This document shows positions 31,457 through 41,155 of a DNA stretch of 64,000 bases, piece by piece. Under the pieces are notes generated by a model. The model saw only the letters and a list, made by a program, of their open reading frames with translations, was not told where the DNA came from and searched no databases. Numbering within the stretch: position 1 is the stretch's first letter; each line of letters starts with the position of its first letter. The translations under genes were made by a program, and so were the position numbers. Source of the DNA: Oleiphilus messinensis. Its GTDB lineage: Bacteria; Pseudomonadota; Gammaproteobacteria; Pseudomonadales; Oleiphilaceae. The stretch is from the NCBI RefSeq assembly GCF_002162375.1, contig NZ_CP021425.1, forward strand, positions 3,046,766-3,110,765. Reading direction: 5' to 3'.

Positions 31457-32689
31457 ATGACTCAGAGCAACACACCGATTGATTCCAGTCCACTCGGTAC
31501 GTCTTACAACCTACCTTGTGGGGTGACACTTCGTAATCGCATTGTAAAATCGGCTATGAGTGAACAGCTTGGAGATCGTTACGGTTCTCCTACCACTGAT
31601 TTGGAGCAACTTTACGCGGCATGGGCCAAAGGCGGTGCCGGTTTGCTTATCACCGGTAACGTCATGGTTGATCGTCGAGCCTTCGTTGAACCGCGTAATA
31701 CAGTGCTAGAAGACGAACGTTTTATACCTGCTTACCGGCGCTGGGCTGAAGCTATCCATGGGCATGGTGGAAAAATTATCATGCAGATCAATCATCCCGG
31801 CCGGGTAGCCGTTTTGCCGCTCTTGAAGCGCCCTGTCGGCCCCTCTGCGGTTCCATTACAACTTCCCGGCATGGGGGCACGAAAACCTCGGGCGATGACG
31901 GAGGCGGAAATCAAAGAACAAATTAATCGCTTCACTACCTCTGCGATTCTGGCAGTACAGGCTGGTTTTGATGGCGTTCAGATTCATGCTGCACACGGTT
32001 ACTTGCTCTCTCAATTCCTCTCGCCGTTGTCTAATATCCGCACGGATAGCTGGGGCGGAAATGAGGAAAATCGTCGTCGTTTGCTAATCGAAATCGTGCG
32101 TTCAGTGCGTCAGTCGATCGGTCCTGACAAAATACTTTCCGTCAAACTGAATTCCTCTGACTTCCAGAAAGGCGGTTTGAGCCAAAGCGAATCGATTAAC
32201 ATTGCCCTTGCGCTCGAAGCCGAAGGCACTGACCTTCTGGAAATCTCGGGTGGAAACTACGAATCACCTGCGCAACTGGGCTTTGCCCCGGATAGCCATG
32301 CCGCTAACGATGCTTACTTCATCGACTTTGCAGAGCAACTTCGTCAACATTGCAGAATGCCATTGATGTTGACCGGCGGTTTGCGTAATGCTGCTTTCAT
32401 GAATGAAATTATTAAAAAAGGTGTGGTAGACGCAGTGGGTCTCGCACGCCCTTTCGCCATGAAGCCAGACCTCGCCACCGATCTCCTCGCTGGCAGATCC
32501 GCTCCTGAATCACCACGAGTTCCTGCCGTTGGTTACAAACCTGTAGACGCCTATATGCAACTGGCCTGGCACGCGGCTCAATTCCGTCGAATTAGTGCTG
32601 GCTTACCGCCAAAACATCTGGGCGGATTGATGAAAACGCTTCTGGCTTTTGGACCACGCATGGGGTGTAACATAGCGACCCAGCGCTGA
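31457..32689 (+). CDS. NADH:flavin oxidoreductase, Old Yellow Enzyme family
   Basis: A 410-residue FMN-dependent enoate reductase-like TIM barrel. Motifs: NRIVKSAMSEQLGD for FMN contact, GHGGKIIMQINHPGR, HAAHGYLLSQFLSPLSNIRT followed by DSWGG, and GGLRNAAFMNEII with VGLARPFAMKPDL near the phosphate. The class reduces activated C=C bonds or demethylates amines; the single-domain length means no FAD/Fe-S domain as in 2,4-dienoyl-CoA reductase. It is the third gene of the SDR/decarboxylase operon, 65 bases after the decarboxylase. Confidence 0.93.
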   Translation: MTQSNTPIDSSPLGTSYNLPCGVTLRNRIVKSAMSEQLGDRYGSPTTDLEQLYAAWAKGGAGLLITGNVMVDRRAFVEPRNTVLEDERFIPAYRRWAEAIHGHGGKIIMQINHPGRVAVLPLLKRPVGPSAVPLQLPGMGARKPRAMTEAEIKEQINRFTTSAILAVQAGFDGVQIHAAHGYLLSQFLSPLSNIRTDSWGGNEENRRRLLIEIVRSVRQSIGPDKILSVKLNSSDFQKGGLSQSESINIALALEAEGTDLLEISGGNYESPAQLGFAPDSHAANDAYFIDFAEQLRQHCRMPLMLTGGLRNAAFMNEIIKKGVVDAVGLARPFAMKPDLATDLLAGRSAPESPRVPAVGYKPVDAYMQLAWHAAQFRRISAGLPPKHLGGLMKTLLAFGPRMGCNIATQR

Positions 32690-32739
32690 ATCTAGTTTTT
32701 ACCCAGTTAAATAAAGGAATCATAAAAGAGCGGGTTTGT

Positions 32740-34137
32740 TTATGGCTTCAGGGGAAATCCCAATTTATCTAACAGATACAGCCATGCATCCCGCCATCCA
32801 CCTTTCGTTTTATAGGTGTTTAATGCATAAAATGTGAGTTTTATCCCCATCCATCGGAAGGGTTCTGGTGGTATCCAGCCTGGCTTCGTTTGTGTAAACG
32901 ATAATTTCCGCTCGGGAATATCGCGATCATCCACGATGGCTAAAGCCATTCTGGCTGCAAATCGGCTCGCAGTTACACCAAATCCTGAATAGCCGCCTGC
33001 ATAGATCATTTTGCTGCTGTGGAAGTGCTGAAAATGCAGCGTCATCTTTGTGTTTAATGCGATAGGCCCGCTCCAAGCATGCGATATTTTAATGCCATTG
33101 ATCGCCGGAAAGGTTTGGTATAAGGCTTCGACTAATCGGACATAAGGTGTCGCAGATTTATCAAACTCAGGATCGGTATTGTTACCGTAGAAATAACCCA
33201 GGCGTCCCCCAAAAAGAATGCGATTATCTTTTGTCAGCCGCATATAGTTCAGTTGAGACCGCGTATCAAAAATGCCTTGCCTGTTTTTCCAGCCTAAACT
33301 GGATAGTTGTTTCGGTGTTAAAGGCTCAGTCATTACAATCCGATCACGGATGGCCGCAACCCGGGTACTGATCTTTTTCTGATGCTTGGTAAATGCATTT
33401 GTGGCCAGGATGACTTTATTTGCTGTTACGCTTCCTTTGGGGGTTCTTACTCGAACCGCATCACCTGAGGCAATACTGGATATCATTGGTGTATTCTCAT
33501 AGAAAATAACACCCAACTGTTTCGCTACCCGTTTCAAACCCCAGGCCATTTTGGCTGGATTGATGGAACCTGCTCGTTGTTTAGACCAAAGTCCCTTTAT
33601 AAACAATGGGGAATTTATTTCTTCAAGCACGTTTTCATGGTTAAGTAGACAAACATCATGCCCGTGTTGAGTGTACAACCTGTATTCATCTTCAAGGTCA
33701 CTAACGCCCTGCTCGTCCACGGCTACAATCAATTCACCAGTCCACTCCACATCACAATCGATCCTGTATTTTTCAATGGTCTGCCGAAACTGATCCATAT
33801 TCTCTTTCCCTAATCGCTCAAGTTCTGCCATTTCACCGGGAAAGAGTCGTTCTGTATTTTCCATTCCATGCATCAACGAAGGTGATAAAATGGCACCGGG
33901 TCTGCCTGACGCGCCTATTGCTGCAGTATTTGCTTCAATTACAATTACATCACGACCAGGGCTTTGTTCTTTAGCTTGAACTGCACTCCATAGGCCAGTG
34001 AAGCCGCTGCCGACGATTAACAAATCCGTAGCGATATGAGCGTTCAGACTTTCTTCAACATCTGGCGCGCTAGGATCATCCAACCAATAGGACGTAAATT
34101 TGGTGTCGCCTAAAGCCCGGTTTATGTGATCAAGCAC
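32740..34137 (-). CDS. FAD-dependent amine/amino-acid oxidase (DAO/PuuB-like)
   Basis: A 465-residue oxidase of the D-amino acid oxidase/gamma-glutamylputrescine oxidase fold (PF01266). The dinucleotide motif GSGFTG is at about 43-48 (LLIVGSGFTGLWSAVQA), with the substrate-side motifs GRPGAILSPS and GGRLGYFYG, and the C-terminal GGYSGFGVTASRFAARMA. Such flavoproteins oxidise secondary or polyamines and amino acids to imines with release of H2O2. The gene converges on the Old Yellow Enzyme operon and has no obvious transporter partner. No signal peptide, so cytoplasmic. The exact substrate cannot be deduced. Confidence 0.9.
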   Translation of the reverse strand: MLDHINRALGDTKFTSYWLDDPSAPDVEESLNAHIATDLLIVGSGFTGLWSAVQAKEQSPGRDVIVIEANTAAIGASGRPGAILSPSLMHGMENTERLFPGEMAELERLGKENMDQFRQTIEKYRIDCDVEWTGELIVAVDEQGVSDLEDEYRLYTQHGHDVCLLNHENVLEEINSPLFIKGLWSKQRAGSINPAKMAWGLKRVAKQLGVIFYENTPMISSIASGDAVRVRTPKGSVTANKVILATNAFTKHQKKISTRVAAIRDRIVMTEPLTPKQLSSLGWKNRQGIFDTRSQLNYMRLTKDNRILFGGRLGYFYGNNTDPEFDKSATPYVRLVEALYQTFPAINGIKISHAWSGPIALNTKMTLHFQHFHSSKMIYAGGYSGFGVTASRFAARMALAIVDDRDIPERKLSFTQTKPGWIPPEPFRWMGIKLTFYALNTYKTKGGWRDAWLYLLDKLGFPLKP

Positions 34138-34304
34138 TGCTATTCCCCCTCAAGATATTCTACTCTGGCCTCCCAGTTGAACTTTCTTTTAAATGGGAGG
34201 CTTTTGAGTGATTTTAGGGGTCAGATAGGGTAAGAAAAATAGTGCTCAGGCCCTAAGAGTCATGAATATCATTCATGATTAAACCAAAATGAAACGCCTC
34301 CCCT

Positions 34305-35348
34305 TTACTGTCTTAGGTTTAGCTGCTTGTGCAGGTTCAAAAAATACTGCGCAGCAAGTTGATGAGCCCATGGCTTTGCATCCCAATCTGCAAAATGTGC
34401 GCAGTGGCTTCCATTTTTTGTTAGAGCCAGTATGAGATTAGGCATATTGGCAATCGCTTGCTGGTAATCTCGCACGTTTTCGACCACACATACTGGATCA
34501 TCCGCAGCGTTGAGGATAAAAAGTGGAATGCTAATGTTCTCGAACCCATTCATTGGATTGCAGTACTGATAGTATTCATCCTTGCTTGCATATCCCGCAC
34601 ACTCGTAAATGTTTCGGTGAAATTCATCTAGCGTGCGGGATTGCTGGATGGCCGGATAGGAAGGTAAATGACTGAAATGTTGGCTATTGGCCTCAATAAA
34701 ATGACGTTTTAGCTTACGGGTCATCGCCTTGCTGTAGAACGGATTGGCTCTTGAAAACGCAACATCAATGTTGAACCCCGGACAGTATGCAAAAGCCGCT
34801 TTAATCGCGGTTTTACACCCCTCTTCTCCGAGATATCTAACCAGCAATCCTGTACCAGCGGACGAACCAATAGCATAGAGTGCCGAGTTGGGTACCTTGG
34901 CCTGTATGTGTGTGATTTGTGCTTTAAAGTCTTCAACATCGCCCAGCGTGTTAATTTTAGGGCTGGTCACTGGAAGGTTGCCATGCCCCCGGCGTTCGCA
35001 AAACACAATTCGCCACCCTGTTATTCGGTACATATCTCGCACAAAACCACGCATGCTGTGTGGCGACCCCGTTATGGTAGACAATACGATTAACGTCGGC
35101 GTGTTTTCCGGCAAGTGCGTACCTAGCCAATGTAGTGCAGTTGTTCCCCCGTCTTCCATGGTTAACAAATCACGGCGGTCGTATGTCAGCTTTGATCCAA
35201 ATTGTTTTTTCATGCCTAGCCAAAGCAACTGCAAGTGGTGATTATACAGCCAGGGAGTGGGTCTGAATGGCTTGTTGATCTGGGTCAGCCCATTGAGGAT
35301 TTGGTTGTTTCCATCATTTACCTGAAAGAACAGTTCAGTTGAACTCAT
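34305..35348 (-). CDS. Alpha/beta hydrolase, YheT-like
   Basis: A 347-residue serine hydrolase of the YheT/ABHD1-3-like family. Evidence: the N-terminal FRPTPWLYNHHLQLLW (family theme PPxWLxNxHLQTL), an Arg-rich CERRGHGNLPV loop, nucleophile Ser near 160 in AIGSSAGTG, the acid in NAADDPVCV and the His in NGSHCAHF. The typical GYSLGG elbow is GSSAGT here. Membership in a lipase/esterase role is likely. It is a divergent paralogue of the more canonical copy at 58196-59191. No signal peptide was seen. Confidence 0.8.
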   Translation of the reverse strand: MSSTELFFQVNDGNNQILNGLTQINKPFRPTPWLYNHHLQLLWLGMKKQFGSKLTYDRRDLLTMEDGGTTALHWLGTHLPENTPTLIVLSTITGSPHSMRGFVRDMYRITGWRIVFCERRGHGNLPVTSPKINTLGDVEDFKAQITHIQAKVPNSALYAIGSSAGTGLLVRYLGEEGCKTAIKAAFAYCPGFNIDVAFSRANPFYSKAMTRKLKRHFIEANSQHFSHLPSYPAIQQSRTLDEFHRNIYECAGYASKDEYYQYCNPMNGFENISIPLFILNAADDPVCVVENVRDYQQAIANMPNLILALTKNGSHCAHFADWDAKPWAHQLAAQYFLNLHKQLNLRQ

Positions 35349-35518
35349 TACGCTATCTCACCTGTGCAGTGCATTATTACGATCTGACTACCCTGTTCAG
35401 CAAAACTGAACACTGTTAAGATGTATCTAAAAAAATACCGGAAGGAATGTTATGAATTAAACTTATCGCTGTCAAGATTGTGACTGTATCGCGTGCCTGC
35501 GTGGAGAATTGTTACTCA

Positions 35519-36055
35519 CTAGGTCACTGTATCGACCTGCGACTTTTCAGTTGAAGGTTCCTTTGATAGGCGTTGCTCACTCGATTTCATCACAGCTTTT
35601 TGGATTATTAAGTTATTTGGATATGTCATTATTTCGTTCTCACTTTGGATGATCACATGAAATAACGTGATTTCATTAATTTGCCCACTAACACTGTTTT
35701 CGCCATCCAGCACTTTGACCCAGTCACCTACTCGGTAGGGGAAACCAAAAAAAATGATCAGGCTGGCGGTAATGTTACTCAGAATTGACCATTGGGCAAA
35801 TAACGCAACCCCAATTACAGCAAAGACTGAGGACACGAAAACAGTAACTTGATTATATTCAATCCCCAAAATCAAGGAGATTATAATCAACATTACCAAT
35901 GTAGCAGCAATATCCAAGGTTTTTGTTATATAGGTTATTCGATATTGGTGTACCTCTTTCGACATACCCAGACGCCTAATCACAACACCGATGAATCGCA
36001 GACTCATTCCATAGATCACAAAAACCAGAGCAACCAGTAACCAAGTCATTTTCAC
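35519..36055 (-). CDS. Short MscS-family mechanosensitive channel protein
   Basis: A 178-residue membrane protein. It has three hydrophobic helices (VALVFVIYGMSLRFIGVVI; IAATLVMLIIISLILGI; VFVSSVFAVIGVALF), then the MscS pore-lining/beta region WSILSNITASLIIFFGFPYR followed by VGDWVKV. It ends shortly after the beta domain (TYPNNLIIQKAVMK) and lacks the large C-terminal alpha/beta cage of E. coli MscS. Such short forms are found in many marine bacteria and may be stress-gated channels or regulators of larger ones. It has a divergent neighbour, the Ca/Na antiporter, 153 bases away. Confidence 0.88.
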   Translation of the reverse strand: MKMTWLLVALVFVIYGMSLRFIGVVIRRLGMSKEVHQYRITYITKTLDIAATLVMLIIISLILGIEYNQVTVFVSSVFAVIGVALFAQWSILSNITASLIIFFGFPYRVGDWVKVLDGENSVSGQINEITLFHVIIQSENEIMTYPNNLIIQKAVMKSSEQRLSKEPSTEKSQVDTVT

Positions 36056-36208
36056 TCTTTCATTTAGTTAACTTGCGTTGATATTATGTTGAGAAGTACG
36101 GGGATGCAATATCGCTAGGTAGAAGTTAATGCTTTATAGCCATATTCGTCGCATTGTTTAGGCTTTCGGCTCTACACTGGCATGCATATTTTGAGGAAAA
36201 TAGGACTA

Positions 36209-37168
36209 ATGGATATTCTGTTGCTGCTTTCCGGGATTGCTTTATTAAGTTTGGGTGGGGAAGCATTAATACGAGGATCACTTTCTGCTTCTCAGCGTCT
36301 TGGAATTTCTCCATTACTCAGTGGATTAATAATCGTAGGGTTCGGTACATCTGCACCTGAATTGGCAGTTTCTTTAGATGCCGCAGTGAACGAACGACCA
36401 GACCTTGCCATTGGCAATGTCGTTGGTAGTAATATTGGCAATATTTTTCTAATTTTGGGGCTTTGCGCGGTAATTACACCTCTCGCTGTTAGGCCATTGA
36501 TATTGCGCAGGGATGCAAGTATGGTTTGTTTTGCGAGCTTGCTGTTTATTTTGTTTGCCAACGATCAAGTTGTTGGGATCGTCAATGGAATTGTCCTACT
36601 TCTTGCATTGATTGCGTACCTTCTCTGGGCATACTTGAGTGAGAAAGTTCGTACAGCTCCCTCCTCAGAACTTCATAAATCGGAAGCCAAAGAGCTGACA
36701 GCTTTACCAAAATCTGGACTCTCGACCACATTTTTTGTCTGCGCCGGCCTGATTCTTCTAATTATTGGTTCAAAAATTCTTTTAGATGGTGCCGTAGGTT
36801 TAGCTGAGGAATTAGGTGTATCTCAGGCTGTGATTGGTTTAACTCTGGTGGCAGTGGGCACATCCTTACCAGAGTTGACCATCTCCATCGTTGCTGCACT
36901 GAGGCGCCATGCTGATGTTGCTGTTGGAAATGTGCTTGGAAGTAATATTTTCAACCTACTCGGAATCCTTGGTATATCAGCAATCTTGCAACCACTTCAA
37001 GTTCATAACAGGGTTTATCAATTCGATCAATGGGTTATGATTGCTTCTTCATTGCTGCTGTTTATCTTGTTAACTACTGGACGCAACCTAAACAGACCGG
37101 AAGGCACCGTTCTATTGTGTAGTTATTTGGCTTACCTTGGTTTCAGTTTCTATATTTTTGCTGATTGA
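36209..37168 (+). CDS. Calcium/sodium antiporter (CaCA family, YrbG-like)
   Basis: A 319-residue inner-membrane exchanger with ten predicted helices in two inverted halves. Both halves carry the alpha-repeat signature: GFGTSAPELAVSLDAA with GNVVGSNIGN, and AVGTSLPELTISIVAA with GNVLGSNIFN. The paired acidic residues (APE, LPE) coordinate Ca2+. It should export Ca2+ in exchange for Na+. The ATG at 36209 was preferred (GAGGA and AGGA lie upstream); an ATG at 36182 without a binding site is the longer option. The PE motifs and GSN motifs are intact, so the protein is likely active. Confidence 0.93.
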   Translation: MDILLLLSGIALLSLGGEALIRGSLSASQRLGISPLLSGLIIVGFGTSAPELAVSLDAAVNERPDLAIGNVVGSNIGNIFLILGLCAVITPLAVRPLILRRDASMVCFASLLFILFANDQVVGIVNGIVLLLALIAYLLWAYLSEKVRTAPSSELHKSEAKELTALPKSGLSTTFFVCAGLILLIIGSKILLDGAVGLAEELGVSQAVIGLTLVAVGTSLPELTISIVAALRRHADVAVGNVLGSNIFNLLGILGISAILQPLQVHNRVYQFDQWVMIASSLLLFILLTTGRNLNRPEGTVLLCSYLAYLGFSFYIFAD

Positions 37169-37525
37169 CTGACGTGTGTTGGTTCACAGTAACTGCGAAT
37201 TCAACTCAATAATGAGATTTGTGTCACATTTATTTACACCCTACCCTGAATTTGTTAGTAAGGTCAGTGCGAATTTTTATCGATTCCCGGTTTTTGGGGT
37301 GGTCAGGCTGAAGAAATTGAAGAAACTTGAATTAGAATCAGCCGATTTTGATTGTGGATAAAGATAAAGTGTCATTTTTGTTTACATGTATGGGGTGCTA
37401 ATGTGATGCTGGCGACATCAATTGGTTGATATTTGATCACTATATCCCTGATTTTATTCATGGGAAGTGGGGGCGGAATGTGGATTGCAGCGTTCCCATC
37501 GACATCTGATTAAGGGGGATTTGGT
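37169..37525. other. Intergenic region with sigma-54 promoter candidate
   Basis: The 357 bases between the antiporter and the second PEP-CTERM gene hold no convincing ORF. A -24/-12 element is at 37474-37489; the rest shows no clear feature. Confidence 0.6.
37474..37489 (+). promoter_or_regulatory. Putative sigma-54 (RpoN) promoter of a PEP-CTERM gene
   Basis: CGGAATGTGGATTGCA keeps GG (37475-37476), ten bases, then GC (37487-37488) within TTGCA, as in the consensus TGGCACG-N4-TTGCW. Transcription would start near 37500, about 25 bases before the GTG start. In some PEP-CTERM bacteria, genes of this class are controlled by RpoN with the PrsK/PrsR pair. Confidence 0.5.
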
Positions 37526-38374
37526 GTGAAATTGCTTTCTATCACTTCTGTTTTCTTGGGTTGCGCGATTTCAGGCTACAGCGCAGCAGTAACGATTACA
37601 CCTACCACGGATGGTGGTTTACTCGCCGGTACAATACTCGGGAGCGGCGTAACAATTGATCCAGGTTCGATAAGCTATACGGGAAGCGCTACCCAGGGAG
37701 CGACCTTCACCGATGGCGGTGCCATCGGAATTTCTTCCGGTATTATTCTGACATCGGGAGATGCTACGCTCGCTGTCGGCCCAAATTCCAGCTCAGGCAC
37801 TACTGGATCCCTGGGAACCCCGGGCGATGCTGATTTGTCGGGTTTAATTGGTGGAACGCCGACCTTCGATGCCAATATTTTAGAATTTGAATTTACGACT
37901 GACACTGGCGATTTGTTTTTTGACTTTGTATTTGCTTCGGAGGAATATAATGAATTCCTCGGTTTTATCGACCCATTCGGCCTCTTCGTTGATGGTGTGA
38001 ATTATGCGCTTGCGCCAGACGGATCCCCAATTTCGGTTGGCACAGTCAATTGTGGCCCTACCGGTACAGACCCTGGTGGACCGAATTGTAGTTTTTTTAA
38101 CAACAACGACGGTGGCTTCTTCGATATTGAATATGACGGTTTCACGGATGTTTTTACGGCTAGCATCCTTGGTCTTGGAGCCGGTACACATACCATGAAA
38201 TTTGCGATATCAGATGCTTCAGATATGGAATTGGATAGCTCGGTTTTCATTGCCGGTGGTTCATTTTCCGCAGTTGATCCCACAAATCCAGTGCCATTGC
38301 CTCCAACTACCCTGTTAATTGGTATTGGCTTACTTGCAGTGAGTATGCGTAAATTCGAGCTCAACAAGCGTTAA
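37526..38374 (+). CDS. PEP-CTERM protein with choice-of-anchor L domain
   Basis: A 282-residue secreted protein: signal peptide 1-20 (ending GYSA), a beta-rich domain at about 22-250, and a C-terminal sorting signal VPLPPTTLLIGIGLLAVSMR followed by KFELNKR. The signal has PLPPT where PEP is typical, a common exosortase-compatible variant. The domain shows the choice-of-anchor L features: GGAIGISSGIILTSGDATLA, EFEFTTDTGDLFFDFVFASE then EYNEF, GLFVDGVNYAL, and TIGLGAG-like regions. It is rich in Gly, Thr and Asp, few Lys. GTG 37526 has AAGGGGG seven bases upstream. Its function is surface-associated; no enzymatic motif. Confidence 0.9.
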   Translation: MKLLSITSVFLGCAISGYSAAVTITPTTDGGLLAGTILGSGVTIDPGSISYTGSATQGATFTDGGAIGISSGIILTSGDATLAVGPNSSSGTTGSLGTPGDADLSGLIGGTPTFDANILEFEFTTDTGDLFFDFVFASEEYNEFLGFIDPFGLFVDGVNYALAPDGSPISVGTVNCGPTGTDPGGPNCSFFNNNDGGFFDIEYDGFTDVFTASILGLGAGTHTMKFAISDASDMELDSSVFIAGGSFSAVDPTNPVPLPPTTLLIGIGLLAVSMRKFELNKR

Positions 38375-38529
38375 AAGTGCATTTGGAAAATACGTTGCAT
38401 TATGATCTGCCCCAGTTGAAAGGGTTCATGTAATGTGTGGTTGAGCTGGAAATATACTGATTTACGTTCTAAACGAATTTCGATTACGGATATCACATCG
38501 AAATTCGTTTCACTTATTAAGTTTGTCGT

Positions 38530-38610
38530 TTATTCCCTTGGTTTATAAAGCCAAAACCACCAGACTATGCCGAATATCAGCGCGATGCCAAGTAAGTTTA
38601 TCGCCCACAT
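38530..38610 (-). CDS. 26-residue membrane microprotein downstream of copA
   Basis: ATG at 38610 with AAGGAG seven bases upstream, a near-perfect ribosome binding site, opens a 26-codon frame: MWAINLLGIALIFGIVWWFW followed by LYKPRE, stop at 38530. It is almost entirely one transmembrane helix with a tryptophan-rich end. The stretch resembles the N-terminal anchor (IVWWFWLYKP) of membrane-bound cupredoxin proteins that accompany copper ATPases, but stops before the copper-binding domain. It lies 74 bases after copA on the same strand. It is either a genuine small protein of the copper operon or the stub of a truncated cupredoxin. Known families of this size are not recalled. Confidence 0.6.
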   Translation of the reverse strand: MWAINLLGIALIFGIVWWFWLYKPRE

Positions 38611-38684
38611 GAGTCTTCTCCTTATCAAGGTTGTTTCCCCGATGGGTTGCAGGTGCAGGTGCCATCAGGAAAAACTTATAAACT

Positions 38685-40979
38685 TTAATGATCTTGTGCG
38701 TTAAAAAAACGTAATCGATTCGCGTTCGTTACCACGGTTACTGACGAAAACGCCATGGCGGCCCCGGCAATGACTGGACTCAGTAGCAAGCCAAAAAACG
38801 GATACAGCAGTCCAGCGGCAAAAGGAATGCCTGCTACGTTGTAAATAAAGGCACCAAACAGATTTTGCTTGATATTCCGGAGCGTGGCTTTACTCACGGC
38901 TATGGCATCCGCAAGACCGTGCAGTGAGCCTCGCATCAAGGTAACGTCAGCACTTTCTATCGCGACATCGGTACCGGTGCCTATGGCAAATCCTATATTG
39001 GCGAGTGCCAGTGCTGGCGCATCATTGATGCCATCTCCCGTCATGCCCACAATTTCATTTTGCCTTTGCAATTCTGCTACTTTTTCTGACTTTTGTTCGG
39101 GTAGTACTTCAGCATAAAACTCTGTGATGTTGACTTTTCTGGCCACAGCTTCCGCTGTAGCCCGGTTGTCACCGGTAAGCATAACAACTCTAATTCCGTT
39201 TTTTTGCAAGCGCTGTATTGCGTCCGCAGAATCTTTCTTAATCGGATCAGCAACGGCAATAATTGCAGCGAACTGGTTATCGACAACAAAATACATTGGG
39301 GTTTTCGCTTCGCTTGCCAGCTGTTGCGCTTTATCAAGGTAATTGCTGATGTCGATATTGCGTTCTTGCATCAACTTCTCGTTACCAAACAACAGTGACT
39401 TGCCTGAAACCCGGGCTTCAATGCCATGCCCGGCGATTGCATTAAATGATTCTGCATCACTCAACGTCAGCCCCCGATCCTTGGCAGAGTCCATAATGGC
39501 AATAGCGAGTGGATGCTCCGAACCCATCTCCAGGCTGGCTGCCAGTTGCAGTACCTGCGTTTCATCAAACTGTGAAGTACAAATGATGTCTGTGACTTTG
39601 GGTGCACCCTCAGTAATGGTGCCGGTTTTATCGAGAACCATTGCTGTAATTTTAGAGGCGGTTTGAAGTGCCTCACCATTGCGGATTAACACGCCTGCCT
39701 CAGCGGCCTTACCAATCCCCACCATAACTGACATGGGGGTGGCTAAACCCAGCGCACATGGGCATGCAATAATTAACACGGTGGTTGCAGAAACCATCGC
39801 GAAGGCGACTACAGGTGAAGGCCCGAAGTTCAACCACATCAAGCCGCTCAGTACAGCGATAATCATAACAACCGGCACGAAATAGGCAGAAATTACGTCC
39901 GCTAATCGACCAATGGGTGGTTTGGAGTTTTGGGCCCGTTTAACCATCGCAATAATTTGCGCCAATGCAGTGTCTTTTCCAACTCTTGTCGCTTTGAATA
40001 TTACAGTGCCGGTTTTGTTCAGGGTTCCGGCAACGACTTCATCATCAGGTTTTTTTTCAACCGGCATAGGCTCACCAGTCAACATTGATTCATCCACGGA
40101 TGTCTGCCCTTCAACGACTACTCCGTCAACCGGTATTTTTTCACCAGGTCGTACGCGAACCCGGTCATCCATCAAGACGTGTTCAATTTGAATGTCGAGA
40201 TCCTTCCCATCGCGAATCACTCTGGCCGTTTTGGCTTGCAAGCCAATCAAACGCTGGATGGCTTGTGATGTTCGTCCTCTGGCTTTTGATTCCAGTGCCA
40301 GCCCGAGATTGATAAGGCCGATAATCATGGCTGTTGCTTCAAAGTAGACATGCCGCGCCATATCAGGGACAACTGAGGGAAAGAAAACAACAAACATTGA
40401 ATAGACCCAGGCTGTGCCGGTTCCCAGCGCAATGAGCGTGTCCATGTTTGCAGTATGGTTTTTAAACGATTTCCATGCGCCGAGGTAAAAATGTTTGCCG
40501 GAAACGTACATGACTCCAGCGGTGAGCAGTCCTACGATCAACCAGGCAATTCGCTCACCCGTTGTAGTGACAGACATTTCACCAACGACAAGACTGTAGA
40601 TCATCAGAGGGATGCCAAGCGTCAAGGCAATCGACATATCACGCATCAGCCTTTGATAGTAGGCATGATCTGTCGCTTCTTTTTGATCGAGCAATTCATC
40701 TTCCGAGACACCTTCTCGGGACTTGGCATTGTATCCAGACTTCTCAATCGCTTCGATGAGTCGAGATTCGCTCACTGCGCCACTGACCGACACGGTTCGC
40801 TCGGCATAATTCATTGATGCATCGACAACGCCCGGAATGTCCTTTAACGCCGTTTCAATTTTACTGACACAACTTGCGCAACCCGCGCCTTCAATAATCA
40901 ACTCTTGAACAGGGAACGATTTTTCTTCCGTGTCATGGCAATGACTTTCATGTTTCATTTGATGTTCTGACGGACTCAT
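38685..40979 (-). CDS. copA: Copper-exporting P1B-type ATPase
   Basis: A 764-residue ATPase pumping Cu+ out of the cytoplasm. Order: His-rich N-terminus ([14 protein letters not shown]), one HMA metal-binding domain with Cys34/Cys37 (GCASC), eight helices, the intramembrane metal motif ACPCALG near 406, phosphorylation motif DKTGT near 449, SEHPLA in the nucleotide domain, and GDGINDAP. The last helices carry the N..Y and M..S pairs ([15 protein letters not shown]). The ATG at 40979 has CAGGAG nine bases upstream; a TTG at 41009 is the longer option. It has its own promoter with a 19-bp spacer, consistent with CueR-type control. Confidence 0.97.
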   Translation of the reverse strand: MSPSEHQMKHESHCHDTEEKSFPVQELIIEGAGCASCVSKIETALKDIPGVVDASMNYAERTVSVSGAVSESRLIEAIEKSGYNAKSREGVSEDELLDQKEATDHAYYQRLMRDMSIALTLGIPLMIYSLVVGEMSVTTTGERIAWLIVGLLTAGVMYVSGKHFYLGAWKSFKNHTANMDTLIALGTGTAWVYSMFVVFFPSVVPDMARHVYFEATAMIIGLINLGLALESKARGRTSQAIQRLIGLQAKTARVIRDGKDLDIQIEHVLMDDRVRVRPGEKIPVDGVVVEGQTSVDESMLTGEPMPVEKKPDDEVVAGTLNKTGTVIFKATRVGKDTALAQIIAMVKRAQNSKPPIGRLADVISAYFVPVVMIIAVLSGLMWLNFGPSPVVAFAMVSATTVLIIACPCALGLATPMSVMVGIGKAAEAGVLIRNGEALQTASKITAMVLDKTGTITEGAPKVTDIICTSQFDETQVLQLAASLEMGSEHPLAIAIMDSAKDRGLTLSDAESFNAIAGHGIEARVSGKSLLFGNEKLMQERNIDISNYLDKAQQLASEAKTPMYFVVDNQFAAIIAVADPIKKDSADAIQRLQKNGIRVVMLTGDNRATAEAVARKVNITEFYAEVLPEQKSEKVAELQRQNEIVGMTGDGINDAPALALANIGFAIGTGTDVAIESADVTLMRGSLHGLADAIAVSKATLRNIKQNLFGAFIYNVAGIPFAAGLLYPFFGLLLSPVIAGAAMAFSSVTVVTNANRLRFFNAQDH

Positions 40980-41052
40980 GAGCAATGCTCCTGTTAGTCT
41001 TATCCGCAAAGTGTTTTAAATTATCCGATGTTTGACCTCTATTTATTTTTTG

Positions 41053-41083
41053 ATGTTAAAACTGTGTGTTAAACACAAGTCAA
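41053..41083 (-). promoter_or_regulatory. copA promoter with 19-bp spacer (MerR/CueR-type)
   Basis: On the minus strand, TTGACT (41083-41078) and TAACAT (41058-41053) are separated by 19 bases that contain a TGTGTT-T-AACACA palindrome. Stretched spacers with a dyad between -35 and -10 are characteristic of MerR-family activators. The -10 lies 74 bases before the copA start. Confidence 0.55.
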
Positions 41084-41155
41084 ATGTTTTTTAATGCAGA
41101 TGAGCGGTAAGGCAGGGTCAAACCGCTGCCCAGCCCTGCAATCAGGTCAACAATT

